NCBI GenBank assembly: GCA_963820955.1
Contig: CAWGCA010000001.1
Coordinates: 1-64,000 of the forward strand
DNA length: 64,000 nucleotides
Direction of reading: 5' to 3'
Source: CAWGCA01 sp963820955
Lineage (GTDB): Bacteria > Pseudomonadota > Gammaproteobacteria > Chromatiales > Chromatiaceae
The translations under genes were made by a program, and so were the position numbers. Under the pieces are notes generated by a model. It did not search any database. It was not told where the DNA came from and worked only from the letters and a program-made list of their open reading frames with translations. The stretch's first letter is position 1, and each line of letters opens with the position of its first letter. This document shows, one piece after another, positions 43,469-52,244 of this stretch.

Positions 43469-46032
43469 TGCACGGCGGGTCTGGGGTAGCCGAGCGTTCT
43501 GCTGAGGGCCTTCTTGCCATTGTCCAGGGCTGTGGTTAGGTTTTCTACCTGATGCCGGCCCTGCTCAGTTAACTGGTTGTCTGACAGCCGTTCGGTGTTC
43601 AGCGCTTTGTTGTAAAGCTGCCGCAACCCCAGATTGATGGCGGTACCTTTGAGGGCGTGGGACAGCTCCCGGAAGTGAGGGATGTCGTTCCTGGCGAGCG
43701 CCTCGGACATCCCTCGCAGGAGCTGGTCGCCGTCTCTTTCCAGGTTGTCCAGCAGTCGGTGCAGGAAGGCATCACTCGGTGCCAGCTCGATTACCTCGTC
43801 CAGGATGGCGTGGTCGATCAATGGATCCTGATCGGCTCGCGCCCAACTGCTCGTTGTTTTCGGTTTTTCGGGTAGCGCAGTGGAAATCGGTAAATGGGCA
43901 GTTGCCTTGTCGATGGTCCGTAGCAGTTTTGAGGATGAAATAGGCTTGGTCAGAAAGTAGTCGATACCGGCTTCTTCGCACTCCTTCCGGGCATCGACGG
44001 TGGCGTTGGCGGTCAACATAATAAAGGGGACAGGGTCTTCACTGGGATGGGCGAAACGATAAATTTTGTAAGCGTCTATACCCCCGACTTCCGGCATTTG
44101 CATATCTACGATCACCAGGTCGAACGCTTCCTGCTCTATCGCAGCCAGGACTTCCCGGCCGTTTTCCACCAGATGGAGACTGTGGCCGGCGCGATCGAGG
44201 ATGCGTGCGATTACCATCCGGTTGATTCTATTATCTTCGGCCACCAGGATCCTCAGGCGGCGGTGCGTCTGATGCTCTCGCGTGAAATGATCGGAAAGAT
44301 TGATGATGCCATCATCCTCAACCTTGCCAACCTGGGATGCATGCAGGGCATTAAACAATAGGGCCTTGTCAAAGGGTTCGGAGATGGTGTACACGGTGTT
44401 TTTTATGCGACCGGTCTCCGGCATCGATTGGTTTGGCGCCTGCACCATGAGTACTCTGATATCGGGTAGGGAGAGTTCGGTGTAAAGTGATTCGAGAAGG
44501 GTTCGGGTATCCTGATCTATGGCCACACCATCAAGAATGATTACCTCGTAGCCGGCACTGCCCCTGTTTTCTATCAGTACCCGCATCGCTTCCCGTGCGC
44601 TGCTGACATTCCGGTAGGATACCCCCCAGCCGCGCAGGCTGTGAGATGTTTCGGTTTCCGCATCGGGCTGACGGCACAGTCGCAGTACCTGACACTCCTG
44701 GACCCGAAGCATCTCATTTTCATCCACCAGCAGCGCTTGATGTTCGAACTCGATATCGAACCAGAAGTTGGTGCCAATACCAGGCGTACTCTGCAACCCG
44801 ATCCGCCCACCCATCAGTTCGACCAGTTGTTTCGAGATGGAGGTCCCCAACCCCGTACCGCCAAATCGGCGGGTAGTCGTGTCATCCGCCTGGGTAAAAT
44901 TCTCGAAGATGCGCTGCTGCACTTCTTCCGACATGCCGATACCTGTATCCACTATTTCATATCTGATCAGCGAGCGATTTTCACCGCCGCGAATTCGGTG
45001 GCAACGCAGCTCGACAGAACCGCTTTCGGTGAATTTGACAGCATTGCCCAACAGGTTTATCAGTATCTGCCGCAGATGAAAGGGGTCTCCCAGCAGACGG
45101 TAGGGTGTATCCAATGAAATATTTGATGTCAGTTTCAAATCCTTCTGCTTTGCTTCCGGGAGGAACATCTTGATGGTGGAACTGACCAGACTGTGCAGAT
45201 CGAAATCTATTTTCTCCAGTACGATCTTTCCTGCTTCAATCTTTGATATGTCGAGAATATCTTCGATCAGCCTGAGCAGCGTGTAGCCGGAGGTACTGAT
45301 CGTGTCGACATACTCTTTCTCTTCCGTCCCCAAATCACAGGATTTGAGCAGTTCCCCGATCCCGATAATGCCGTTCAGAGGAGTGCGTATTTCATGGCTC
45401 ATCTTGGCCAGAAATTCACTTTTTGCCTGGTTGGCTTCCTCCGCACGGTTGCGTTCGGCCTGAAGTCTTTTGGTCAAGACCCCGATATAACCCGGCAAAA
45501 CGAACAACGCGATGAGTAGCCCGATCCCGACTTGAATATTGGAAATCCAGAATTCACTGAGCAGCAGTGCTGCGCTGAATCCGATGACGGACAATGTGGC
45601 GGAGAGATAGAGATAGCGCTCGCCGAAGCGGAATCCATTGCCGAAAGTAATCCACAGGCAACCCGCCCACCAGGGAGCGCCAAATTCTCCAGTTGTGATC
45701 ATCGCGATGCTGAAAGATGAGATATCAATAATGATCCCGATGACAACCCGGACCGGGCTCATCTCCGGCCTTGAGTATACGGAGGCAAATATCACCAAGG
45801 CGAGGGCAAAATGTATGCTGAAGAGAAGTATGCCAGTCTGTAGCAGGGGGTGGGATTCTGGCGTCCGATGGCTATAATCCACGAAATGCAGATAGGTGAG
45901 GATTATAATCAGTATGATAATCCGAACAATGGCCTGCTCGAACTCTGCACTGGAAGGCTGTTTCCGCCACTGACGGAGGCGGGAAACGAAAGTCGAAACA
46001 GGGCTTGAATGTTGATCAGATATCAGTTTCAT
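43465..46032 (-). CDS. rpfC: DSF sensor hybrid histidine kinase RpfC
   Basis: 855 residues. N-terminal membrane region with five to six helices (about 32-190) containing G-N-G-F-R-F-G, as in RpfC; HisKA with H213 (M-S-H-E-I-R-T-P-L); HATPase with D-T-G-I-G-M and G-G-T-G-L-G (362-396); a degenerate receiver (about 465-570); a receiver with phospho-acceptor D643 (V-I-V-D-M-Q-M-P); and an HPt domain with H792 (S-H-A-L-K-G-T-A). Binding of DSF switches phosphorelay to RpfG. RpfC also binds and restrains RpfF, which explains the conserved tail-to-tail pairing. Divergent from the ACP gene, 83 bp away. Confidence 0.93.
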   Translation of the reverse strand: MKLISDQHSSPVSTFVSRLRQWRKQPSSAEFEQAIVRIIILIIILTYLHFVDYSHRTPESHPLLQTGILLFSIHFALALVIFASVYSRPEMSPVRVVIGIIIDISSFSIAMITTGEFGAPWWAGCLWITFGNGFRFGERYLYLSATLSVIGFSAALLLSEFWISNIQVGIGLLIALFVLPGYIGVLTKRLQAERNRAEEANQAKSEFLAKMSHEIRTPLNGIIGIGELLKSCDLGTEEKEYVDTISTSGYTLLRLIEDILDISKIEAGKIVLEKIDFDLHSLVSSTIKMFLPEAKQKDLKLTSNISLDTPYRLLGDPFHLRQILINLLGNAVKFTESGSVELRCHRIRGGENRSLIRYEIVDTGIGMSEEVQQRIFENFTQADDTTTRRFGGTGLGTSISKQLVELMGGRIGLQSTPGIGTNFWFDIEFEHQALLVDENEMLRVQECQVLRLCRQPDAETETSHSLRGWGVSYRNVSSAREAMRVLIENRGSAGYEVIILDGVAIDQDTRTLLESLYTELSLPDIRVLMVQAPNQSMPETGRIKNTVYTISEPFDKALLFNALHASQVGKVEDDGIINLSDHFTREHQTHRRLRILVAEDNRINRMVIARILDRAGHSLHLVENGREVLAAIEQEAFDLVIVDMQMPEVGGIDAYKIYRFAHPSEDPVPFIMLTANATVDARKECEEAGIDYFLTKPISSSKLLRTIDKATAHLPISTALPEKPKTTSSWARADQDPLIDHAILDEVIELAPSDAFLHRLLDNLERDGDQLLRGMSEALARNDIPHFRELSHALKGTAINLGLRQLYNKALNTERLSDNQLTEQGRHQVENLTTALDNGKKALSRTLGYPRPAVH

Positions 46033-46115
46033 AATATCGGTAATTATTTGTACTGGATAAACTTACCTGCTTTACTAACTATATTTCTAAGACTAACAAT
46101 GGCTTCGAGGCATCC

Positions 46116-46361
46116 ATGGATCAAGAAATCTATACTGCAATCGCAAAGGCCATCTGCCGACGAAAAAATCTTGCCCTTACATCCATCTCCCAGGATTCAA
46201 CATTGGCTGAGCTAAACATTTCCTCATTGGATGCGATCACCATTGTCTATGACGTCGAAGACTTGTTTGATATAGAAGTGTCCAACGAGGAGTTGGAAAA
46301 TCTTAAAAATGTTCAGGATATAGTGGACGGAATTACCAGATTAGTCCAGTCAAAGGGCTGA
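46116..46361 (+). CDS. Dedicated acyl carrier protein
   Basis: 81 residues, acidic four-helix ACP. The phosphopantetheine site is I-S-S-L-D-A (Ser37), with Ser in place of the usual Asp before it. I-T-I-V-Y-D-V-E-D-L-F follows as helix II. This is not the housekeeping AcpP, whose D-S-L-D-T-V-E-L site and fab neighbourhood differ. It is divergent from rpfC and directly followed (2 nt) by a ketoacyl synthase gene, so the pair is an operon. A role in supplying the acyl chain to RpfF is inferred from context. Confidence 0.88.
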   Translation: MDQEIYTAIAKAICRRKNLALTSISQDSTLAELNISSLDAITIVYDVEDLFDIEVSNEELENLKNVQDIVDGITRLVQSKG

Positions 46362-46363
46362 TT

Positions 46364-47569
46364 TTGGAAGAAAAAGTCGTCGTTACAGGTCTTGGAACGG
46401 TAGCATCCTTGGGCCTGGATACCCGGCGGTTCTGGACATCTCTTGTCGAAAGTCGATCTGGAATCCTTCCACTGCAGGGAGAGCATTTGCGTTCACTCAC
46501 GGTGGGGATCGGCGCGCAGATTCTGGAATTCGATCCAGCAGACCACTTTCCCGCGTCAGAGTTTCCGATGCTCGATCGGCATACTCAGTTCGCGCTGGTG
46601 GCCGCGACGGAGGCTATTGAAGATGCCGCTTTGACCGCGTCGGAGATCCGGACAGCGGCTGCCGTTATCGGCACCGGCTGTGGCGGTAAAGAGACCGATG
46701 AAGAGACCTATCGTCGTCTCTACGTAGATAAAAAAAAACGAATCCATCCCTTCACTATACCAAGGGGCATGCCAAGTGCGGCGGCCAGCCAGATCAGTAT
46801 CCGGTCAGGAATCACCGGCCCTGTTTTTTCGGTATCGAGTGCCTGTGCATCGGCCAATCACGCGGTTGCACAGGCTATGATGATGATACGTTGTGGACTA
46901 GTGGATGTGGCAGTCACCGGTGGAGCCGATGCCCCCTTCACCTACGGGCTGTTAAAGGCATGGGAGGCCCTGCGCGTTCTTTCTGAGGATACATGCCGTC
47001 CCTTTTCCGCCGGTCGCAGCGGAGTGGTATTGGGGGAGGGTGCCGCTATGCTGGTGCTTGAATCCCTTCGGCACGCCAGGAAACGAAAGGCAAGAATTTA
47101 TGCCGAACTCGGTGGCTGTGGCCTGACTGCGGATGCCGGGCATATCACTAACCCGTCGCTTGACGGTGCGGCTCGCGCCATGAGCGCGGCACTCAGGAAC
47201 GCAGGAATCAGTCCGGATGATGTCGATTACGTGAATGCCCATGGAACCGGGACGCAGATCAACGATGTGACAGAGACTCGTGCCATACGGTCAGTATTCG
47301 GGGCGCATGCAGACCGGCTGGTCGTTTCTTCGACCAAGTCCATGCATGGGCATGCATTGGGGGCTTCGGGTGGACTTGAGCTGATCGCGACGGTGTTGGC
47401 GGTGAAGGAAGGGATAGTCCCTGCGACAACTAACTTCATCCGACCAGGGGCAGGGTGCGATCTGGACTATGTGCCGAATCAATCGAGAAAAATGCCAATT
47501 GATGCGGCCATTTCTAATTCCTTCGCTTTTGGCGGGTTGAATGCCGTTTTGGTCATCCGTTCGGCCTAG
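46364..47569 (+). CDS. 3-ketoacyl-ACP synthase II-like (FabF family)
   Basis: 401 residues from a TTG at 46364, 2 nt after the ACP stop. Cys161 (S-S-A-C-A-S-A), His293 (N-A-H-G-T-G-T) and His330 (S-M-H-G-H-A-L-G-A-S-G) form the complete Cys-His-His triad, so it should condense acyl and malonyl chains. It is clearly an accessory copy, paired with its own ACP next to rpfF/rpfC, and may extend or select the chain that becomes the signal. A MITE-like element begins directly after its TAG, which is part of the target duplication. Confidence 0.92.
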   Translation: MEEKVVVTGLGTVASLGLDTRRFWTSLVESRSGILPLQGEHLRSLTVGIGAQILEFDPADHFPASEFPMLDRHTQFALVAATEAIEDAALTASEIRTAAAVIGTGCGGKETDEETYRRLYVDKKKRIHPFTIPRGMPSAAASQISIRSGITGPVFSVSSACASANHAVAQAMMMIRCGLVDVAVTGGADAPFTYGLLKAWEALRVLSEDTCRPFSAGRSGVVLGEGAAMLVLESLRHARKRKARIYAELGGCGLTADAGHITNPSLDGAARAMSAALRNAGISPDDVDYVNAHGTGTQINDVTETRAIRSVFGAHADRLVVSSTKSMHGHALGASGGLELIATVLAVKEGIVPATTNFIRPGAGCDLDYVPNQSRKMPIDAAISNSFAFGGLNAVLVIRSA

Positions 47570-47830
47570 TGGGCCATGCGGGAAGTTCGGTAACCCACAG
47601 TCAGTCCACAAGCCGGGTTGGCAAGGCAGGCGAGCGCAGGACTGGCGGTCGCCAATTCCAGCGAGTGTAACGCGGTCAACATGGCTTGTGGGCTGGCCCG
47701 GAGGGAGCGTCGCTGATGAGCCTATGTTGCGTTGCACCCCTTGGAAAGGGCCTGCCATTCCCTGCGCTGTGCGCCTTACCTTGGCTCATCTGCGGCGCTC
47801 TGTGGATAACCGAACTTCCCGCATGGCCCG
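47570..47830. mobile_element. 261-bp MITE-like element with 31-bp inverted ends and CTAG target duplication
   Basis: Left end 47570-47600 and right end 47800-47830 are inverted copies (28 of 31 bp match; both contain GGGCCATGCGGGAAGTTCGG). Direct CTAG copies flank it at 47566-47569 and 47831-47834. No transposase gene fits inside. It is inserted between two convergent genes. Its right end codes the last residues of the methyltransferase, and removing it with one CTAG restores a natural ending. Confidence 0.8.
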
Positions 47831-48897
47831 CTAGGTTCCATCCTTTTTCGAAACAGGAAATGACCGTTCCCGTAAATCTCTCCCTCTGCCGGGCCAAACA
47901 GAACAACCTTGCACAGGATGAAATAATCGTTCCAATGGCGCACCGCCTCGTCGGAAAGAACCGATCCATACAACTGATCCATGTTTTCCCAAAAGCGACG
48001 ATGCCATTCTTCCAGCGTACGCCAGTAGTTCGTGCCGTTTAAATACCAGCTATTCTCCAGCTCAAAGTAGTCAGTTTGCTGCTGAATAAGATCGAAGGGC
48101 CAGATGTGTCCGCCGGGGAAAAATTCCCCCAGCAATGTATTTTCCGAGTCGTGATATTGAGGGAACACTGGTTTTGAAACAATCAAGTGGAGAAACGCCT
48201 TGCCCTCTGTTTTGAGCAGTGCGGCGATACGCTGAAAGGCTGCATCCAGATTATTGATGTGCTCAAAGGCCCCTACTGCAAATACTATATCGTAGCTTCG
48301 TTCCCCCAACTCTACCAAGGACACAGCGCTGAAATCCCCCTCGATCAGGCGCAGATCACGCTGGTACAGAGGGTGGTCCGGTTTGTTCATGCATTGTCTG
48401 ATATAACCGGTCTGTGTTTTGCTGGGCGTGACACTGGTAATCTGAAGATCAGGATATCTATCCAGCAGGAAAGTCTCCAGTGGGCCAAAGCCACATCCGA
48501 TATTGAAAACCCGTTCCTTCCCCTGAATGCCGGCACGCTTGCAGATCAGTTCAAATTTTGCCTTTTCCGCCTGTTCGAGGGTCAGTGGCGAGGAGCGTAT
48601 CTGTTCGGGGGTTGCTCCATAGTAGGCCGTGGTGTAGGCCATGAATTCAGAATCCAGAAAAGCCATGAACAAATCGAGACTCGCATCGAAATGCTGTTCC
48701 ATGAGGGCGTCGGTTTGTTCCCACATCGGGCCTATATTAGTGGGTATGGCCGATATTTTCGCTGCGGGATATTTCCCCTGGATGCCCCGGTACTCCCGGT
48801 TGAAATATCGGGTCAGGTGGCCTTCATAATGTTTCAGCTCCGCGGATCCATAGGGGTAAATGCCCGTTTTCCGGAGGTGTTCGGCAATGTCAGACAT
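47776..48897 (-). CDS. Cyclopropane-fatty-acid-synthase-family SAM methyltransferase, 3' end rewritten by a MITE
   Basis: 373 residues. A SAM-binding loop V-F-N-I-G-C-G-F-G lies near residue 130. CFA-family marks include L-E-Q-A-E-K-A-K, F-F-P-G-G-H-I-W-P and T-L-E-E-W-H-R-R-F-W-E-N. Such enzymes transfer a methylene or methyl group to unsaturated acyl chains, on lipids or on ACP. The last 19 residues (from S-G-P-C-G-K-F-G-Y) are encoded by the inserted element. Without it the protein would end M-E-P-R-P-N-G. Convergent to the ketoacyl synthase, in the rpf cluster; methylation of the signal chain is an attractive but unproven role. AAGGTGG precedes the ATG. Confidence 0.85.
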   Translation of the reverse strand: MSDIAEHLRKTGIYPYGSAELKHYEGHLTRYFNREYRGIQGKYPAAKISAIPTNIGPMWEQTDALMEQHFDASLDLFMAFLDSEFMAYTTAYYGATPEQIRSSPLTLEQAEKAKFELICKRAGIQGKERVFNIGCGFGPLETFLLDRYPDLQITSVTPSKTQTGYIRQCMNKPDHPLYQRDLRLIEGDFSAVSLVELGERSYDIVFAVGAFEHINNLDAAFQRIAALLKTEGKAFLHLIVSKPVFPQYHDSENTLLGEFFPGGHIWPFDLIQQQTDYFELENSWYLNGTNYWRTLEEWHRRFWENMDQLYGSVLSDEAVRHWNDYFILCKVVLFGPAEGEIYGNGHFLFRKRMEPSGPCGKFGYPQSAADEPR

Positions 48898-48904
48898 CGG
48901 GCCA

Positions 48905-49010
48905 CCTTAAAAAATTCGAGCTGCCCTCGTGGTGCAGGGATGCACCACTATATTCGTGCGCGTAAGCGCATGAAAATGAAGGCAATCGATTTTTTCGAGG
49001 TGCCCTCAAG
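48905..49010 (+). repeat. Dispersed multi-hairpin repeat, copy B (short form)
   Basis: Between the methyltransferase and receiver/HPt genes. Contains AAAATTCGAG, a perfect hairpin GTGGTGC-AGGGAT-GCACCAC, TGCGCGTAAGCGCATGAAAATGA in pieces, and the end TTTTTTCGAGGTGCCC. The middle block with ATCGGAAATCGCGC found in the other copies is missing. Confidence 0.7.
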
Positions 49011-49042
49011 GTCCCCATAAAGTAATCTTCCGCAATTTGTAC

Positions 49043-50305
49043 TTACCCGGAAGCTGAGTTGCTGTACTTGGCCAGGTAATACTGCAGTGCCTTATAGGTA
49101 TTCTGGCAACAGATCCTGAGTTCCCACATCAGATTGAGGATTTCATCAGGCGGTTGCTTTATGGCTCTGATGCCTAACTGATAAAGTGTCACTGCACCGA
49201 GACTTCCCGCGGAGTCTTTTATTGCATGGCCAAAATCCCGGAACACTGAGACCTCTCCCGCTTGAGCAGCTTCTGTCATTTCGGTTAAAAGCTGTTTGTT
49301 TTCCTGGTCAAAATTTTCGATGAGTTCGTGCAGAAATTCGGTACCACCCCCCAGTTGCTCTAGCTCTTTGAGTCTCTGTAGATCCAGGGTGATTCCGTCT
49401 ATGGTGACCGCCCGAGGATGCTGGGGAGAGGCATAGATGGTATTAGCGCCACCGTGCGAGGCGGTTTCCATGGAACTGGACTGCACCGTTTTCTCGACCA
49501 TTTCAAGCAACCGCTTGGATTCAGCGAATTTAGACAGGAAGGCGTTTACGCCCGCTTCCTCACAGGCCCCGGCAGCGACTGCCGTTGGTTTGTCAAGCAG
49601 CATCAGAAAAGGTATGCATGGTTGATCGAGATGGGTAAATCGGTAGAGTTTGAACGCTTCAAGTCCGGTTACCTCTTTGAGTTGGAAAGAGACCACGGCG
49701 ATGTCGAATCGATGTGCATCCAGTGCATCGAGTACTCTGGCGCCATCGTCGACGACAAAAACATGGTGACCAGCCCGCCGCAGGATACTTCTTACCCGAT
49801 GTTGTTCGTTCCGGTCTATTTCGGCCAACAGGATATTAAGCGGCTGGCGGGTTTTTCTGCTGGAATAACGATCCAGCAGTCTGACCACCCGCGGTTCGGT
49901 ACGCGGGTTGGTACTGATGCTATGAATGGCTTCATACAGCAGGGTTTTGTCGAGTGGTTTGGGCAGGAGTTTGGTGTATCCGGCCGTGTACAGTTGCTGT
50001 GCCAGTGGGTCTTCGAGGTTGGAACCGATATAGATCAGACTAAGATACTGCAGTGCGGGGTCAGATCTGACGGAAATCGCGAACTGCCTACTATCCATGT
50101 CCAACTGACCCTGATCAACGATAACGGCGTCAAAAGGAGCCCCTTCATCTGCCGCAGCGACAAGCGCCGCAAACGTTCGCACGGCGTGGCGACACGTTTT
50201 TGCACTCACATCCCAGGAATCCAGGTGGCGTTTGATTCCCTGCCAGTCGGCTTCATCGCTGGTAAACAGGAGAATTTTCATACGAAATAGGTGATCAGAA
50301 TCCAT
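49043..50305 (-). CDS. Receiver / pseudo-receiver / HPt protein, kinase-less paralogue of RpfC
   Basis: 420 residues from the ATG at 50305 (GAGG upstream; ATG at 50281 also possible). Receiver 1 (residues 9-130) keeps D64. Receiver 2 (157-275) aligns with the RpfC receiver (E-V-T-G-L-E-A-F-K-L-Y-R-F versus E-V-G-G-I-D-A-Y-K-I-Y-R-F) but has Ser206 where the phospho-acceptor Asp should be; its Lys258 remains. The HPt domain (310-420) keeps His360 (G-H-A-I-K-D-S-A-G). No kinase or membrane part. It probably arose from the C-terminal part of RpfC and could act as a phosphate sink, shuttle or decoy. Confidence 0.85.
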   Translation of the reverse strand: MDSDHLFRMKILLFTSDEADWQGIKRHLDSWDVSAKTCRHAVRTFAALVAAADEGAPFDAVIVDQGQLDMDSRQFAISVRSDPALQYLSLIYIGSNLEDPLAQQLYTAGYTKLLPKPLDKTLLYEAIHSISTNPRTEPRVVRLLDRYSSRKTRQPLNILLAEIDRNEQHRVRSILRRAGHHVFVVDDGARVLDALDAHRFDIAVVSFQLKEVTGLEAFKLYRFTHLDQPCIPFLMLLDKPTAVAAGACEEAGVNAFLSKFAESKRLLEMVEKTVQSSSMETASHGGANTIYASPQHPRAVTIDGITLDLQRLKELEQLGGGTEFLHELIENFDQENKQLLTEMTEAAQAGEVSVFRDFGHAIKDSAGSLGAVTLYQLGIRAIKQPPDEILNLMWELRICCQNTYKALQYYLAKYSNSASG

Positions 50306-50564
50306 TCGAGTCTTTTATTCCTCATCGGAGTGAACCCAGGGCTAGGTAGGGTATTTACATATAATTGATAAACTCAAGCTTCTCTCTTTTCTGCCAGAGT
50401 CGTACTCCGGCTGTCTTTCCCTCGCTTCTGCTGCAATCCTAAGGAGCGCATCGATATCCCTAATTCGAGATAGTTGATAAACCCGAGCGACTGAAGGGCC
50501 TGTACCAAGGACCCTTGGCGGTTCTATCGCTTTGTGCGGGAATGCCCTCCGTTGTGCGGTTCGG

Positions 50565-51623
50565 TCAAAGGCTGATCAGATCAGGGTCATCGGAAAACTG
50601 TTTTTTTATGGTCATGATCTGATCCAGTCGGGTAAAAAATGCATCGATACAATCGGGATCGAAGTGCAGTCCCTTTTGCTGTCTCATGTATTCGAGGGTT
50701 CGGTCCATAGGCCAGGCATTTTTATAGGGTCGTTTCGATTGCAGGGCATCGAAAACGTCCGCAATCGTAGCGACCCGTGCCTCAATAGGTATCTCCGTAC
50801 CGCTTGCGCCATGCGGATAGCCTTTGCCATCAAATCGCTCATGGTGGCCGAGTGCAATGACGGCACCCGATTGCAAGTAGTAAGAAGGACTGTCGCGCAG
50901 AATTTCATAACCCATCTGGGTGTGGTTCTGCATGGTTTTCCACTCCCTGGCTGTCAACCTGCCTCGTTTCAGGAGGATGTAATCAGGAATCCCTATTTTC
51001 CCGATGTCGTGCATTGAGGCCGCGTGGCGAATGGCCTGGCAAGTGTCGTCCTTCAGGCCAAGTTCCTGGGCGATCAGGTAGGCGTATTCAGCCATTCTGA
51101 CGACATGGTTCCCGGTGTCCGCATCGCGATACTCCCCCGCCTTGGCCAGTCTTAGCAGGGTTTCTTTTTCCCGCATTTCGAGTTGGTGGGTTTTGGTGAA
51201 AACCTGTTGTTCCAGCCAGCGGGCCCGATCTTTGATAATCACTTGCTGCTGGCGCAACTGCAGCAGGTTCCGGCAGCGGGCCCGGCATTCGTAATGGTCG
51301 ATCGGTTTAGACAGGAAATCGGTGGCCCCAGCCTCCAACGCCTTGTAGCGGACCGATTTGTCGTCGACACAGGTAATGATGACCAGGGGGACATCGATGC
51401 AGGAGGGTATCTGGCGGAGCCAGTGGGTAAACTCGACACCGTCCATGTCAGGCATCTTGTAGTCGGTGATGACCAGATCCGGGCTGTTTTTCTTTACAAA
51501 CTCTAGTGCAGCAACCGGATGGGAAAACGATTCGACGCGGATGTTTTCATCGATCGAGCGCATCAACTCCTCGAGGATCATGCGACTGATCGATTGATCA
51601 TCAAGGATTAGCGCGGTTGGCAT
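50565..51623 (-). CDS. rpfG: RpfG-type response regulator with HD-GYP c-di-GMP phosphodiesterase domain
   Basis: 352 residues; GAGGA lies 6-7 nt before the ATG. Receiver with D54 (V-I-T-D-Y-K-M-P), then a helical linker and an HD-GYP domain: H205-D206 in M-H-D-I-G-K-I-G-I-P-D and G-Y-P at 268-270 (H-H-E-R-F-D-G-K-G-Y-P). RpfG, when phosphorylated by RpfC, degrades cyclic di-GMP and so couples DSF to biofilm and motility. All active-site residues are intact. It is about 260 bp from the receiver/HPt gene on the same strand. Confidence 0.93.
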   Translation of the reverse strand: MPTALILDDQSISRMILEELMRSIDENIRVESFSHPVAALEFVKKNSPDLVITDYKMPDMDGVEFTHWLRQIPSCIDVPLVIITCVDDKSVRYKALEAGATDFLSKPIDHYECRARCRNLLQLRQQQVIIKDRARWLEQQVFTKTHQLEMREKETLLRLAKAGEYRDADTGNHVVRMAEYAYLIAQELGLKDDTCQAIRHAASMHDIGKIGIPDYILLKRGRLTAREWKTMQNHTQMGYEILRDSPSYYLQSGAVIALGHHERFDGKGYPHGASGTEIPIEARVATIADVFDALQSKRPYKNAWPMDRTLEYMRQQKGLHFDPDCIDAFFTRLDQIMTIKKQFSDDPDLISL

Positions 51624-52244
51624 GAGCTATCCTCGTCCATCTTTCCTGAATTTCAATTGTCGGATCGGTGCGAGTTTAATCGAAATATTTTTCTAATTTC
51701 CATACATACATTGTGAAGTATAAATCATTTAAAAACAGAATCATAGAATACCCACAGGTTGAAATAACCAATCATCTGGGTGTCTAGACCAGTTCTCCGA
51801 TCCCCTATGACAGGAGTGGGTGTGGGGGGACAAGCCGTGCTTTGACTGGTTAATGTTGTTGGCCAGTCCGCAAACCAATCTAGCTCGTAGATCGACATAT
51901 TTGACACCGGTAAAAATACTTATCCTACTGATTACAATACATATAACGGCAATATGATTGAGGACTTTATCCGCCTTTCGTCTGCCCGGAAAAATTGTTC
52001 TCGAAATCGGTCAACAGGCCCTGAGGAAAGTTGATTTATTGTCATTACAGATGGGGTTCAGCGTAGATTCGGGGAAGTAAACGGTAACTTACGGGATCCC
52101 GGCTATCGGATCACGTCCGACATTGACTTTGCCGGGGTCGGTCGGAAGAGATCAGGGGTTTCAAAACCTGATTGCCAAGTAGGCCTTGTCAGGCCTGGGT
52201 TATGAGTATGGCGGGTTACTTTTCGTTTGCGGAGGGCCGTCTGA
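51624..52244. other. 621-bp gap between rpfG and thrH without a convincing gene
   Basis: A/T-rich next to rpfG (51660-51740), which likely holds its promoter (a possible TATACT on the minus strand near 51716). Behind thrH are two small inverted repeats: AGGCCTTGTCAGGCCT near 52180 and ATCAGG/CCTGAT near 52153-52175, possible weak terminators. No reading frame shows conserved sequence or a ribosome binding site. Confidence 0.5.

Noticed and set aside
47676..47969. Small reading frame across the 261-bp element
   Set aside because: It lies antisense or out of frame across the element edge and the methyltransferase gene; no ribosome binding site.
51624..51760. Cyclic di-GMP riboswitch upstream of rpfG
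   Set aside because: No GEMM core or typical tetraloop-receptor sequence could be found by eye.
51725..51907. Possible 60-residue gene between rpfG and thrH
   Set aside because: No ribosome binding site, no recognisable sequence, A/T-rich non-coding surroundings.
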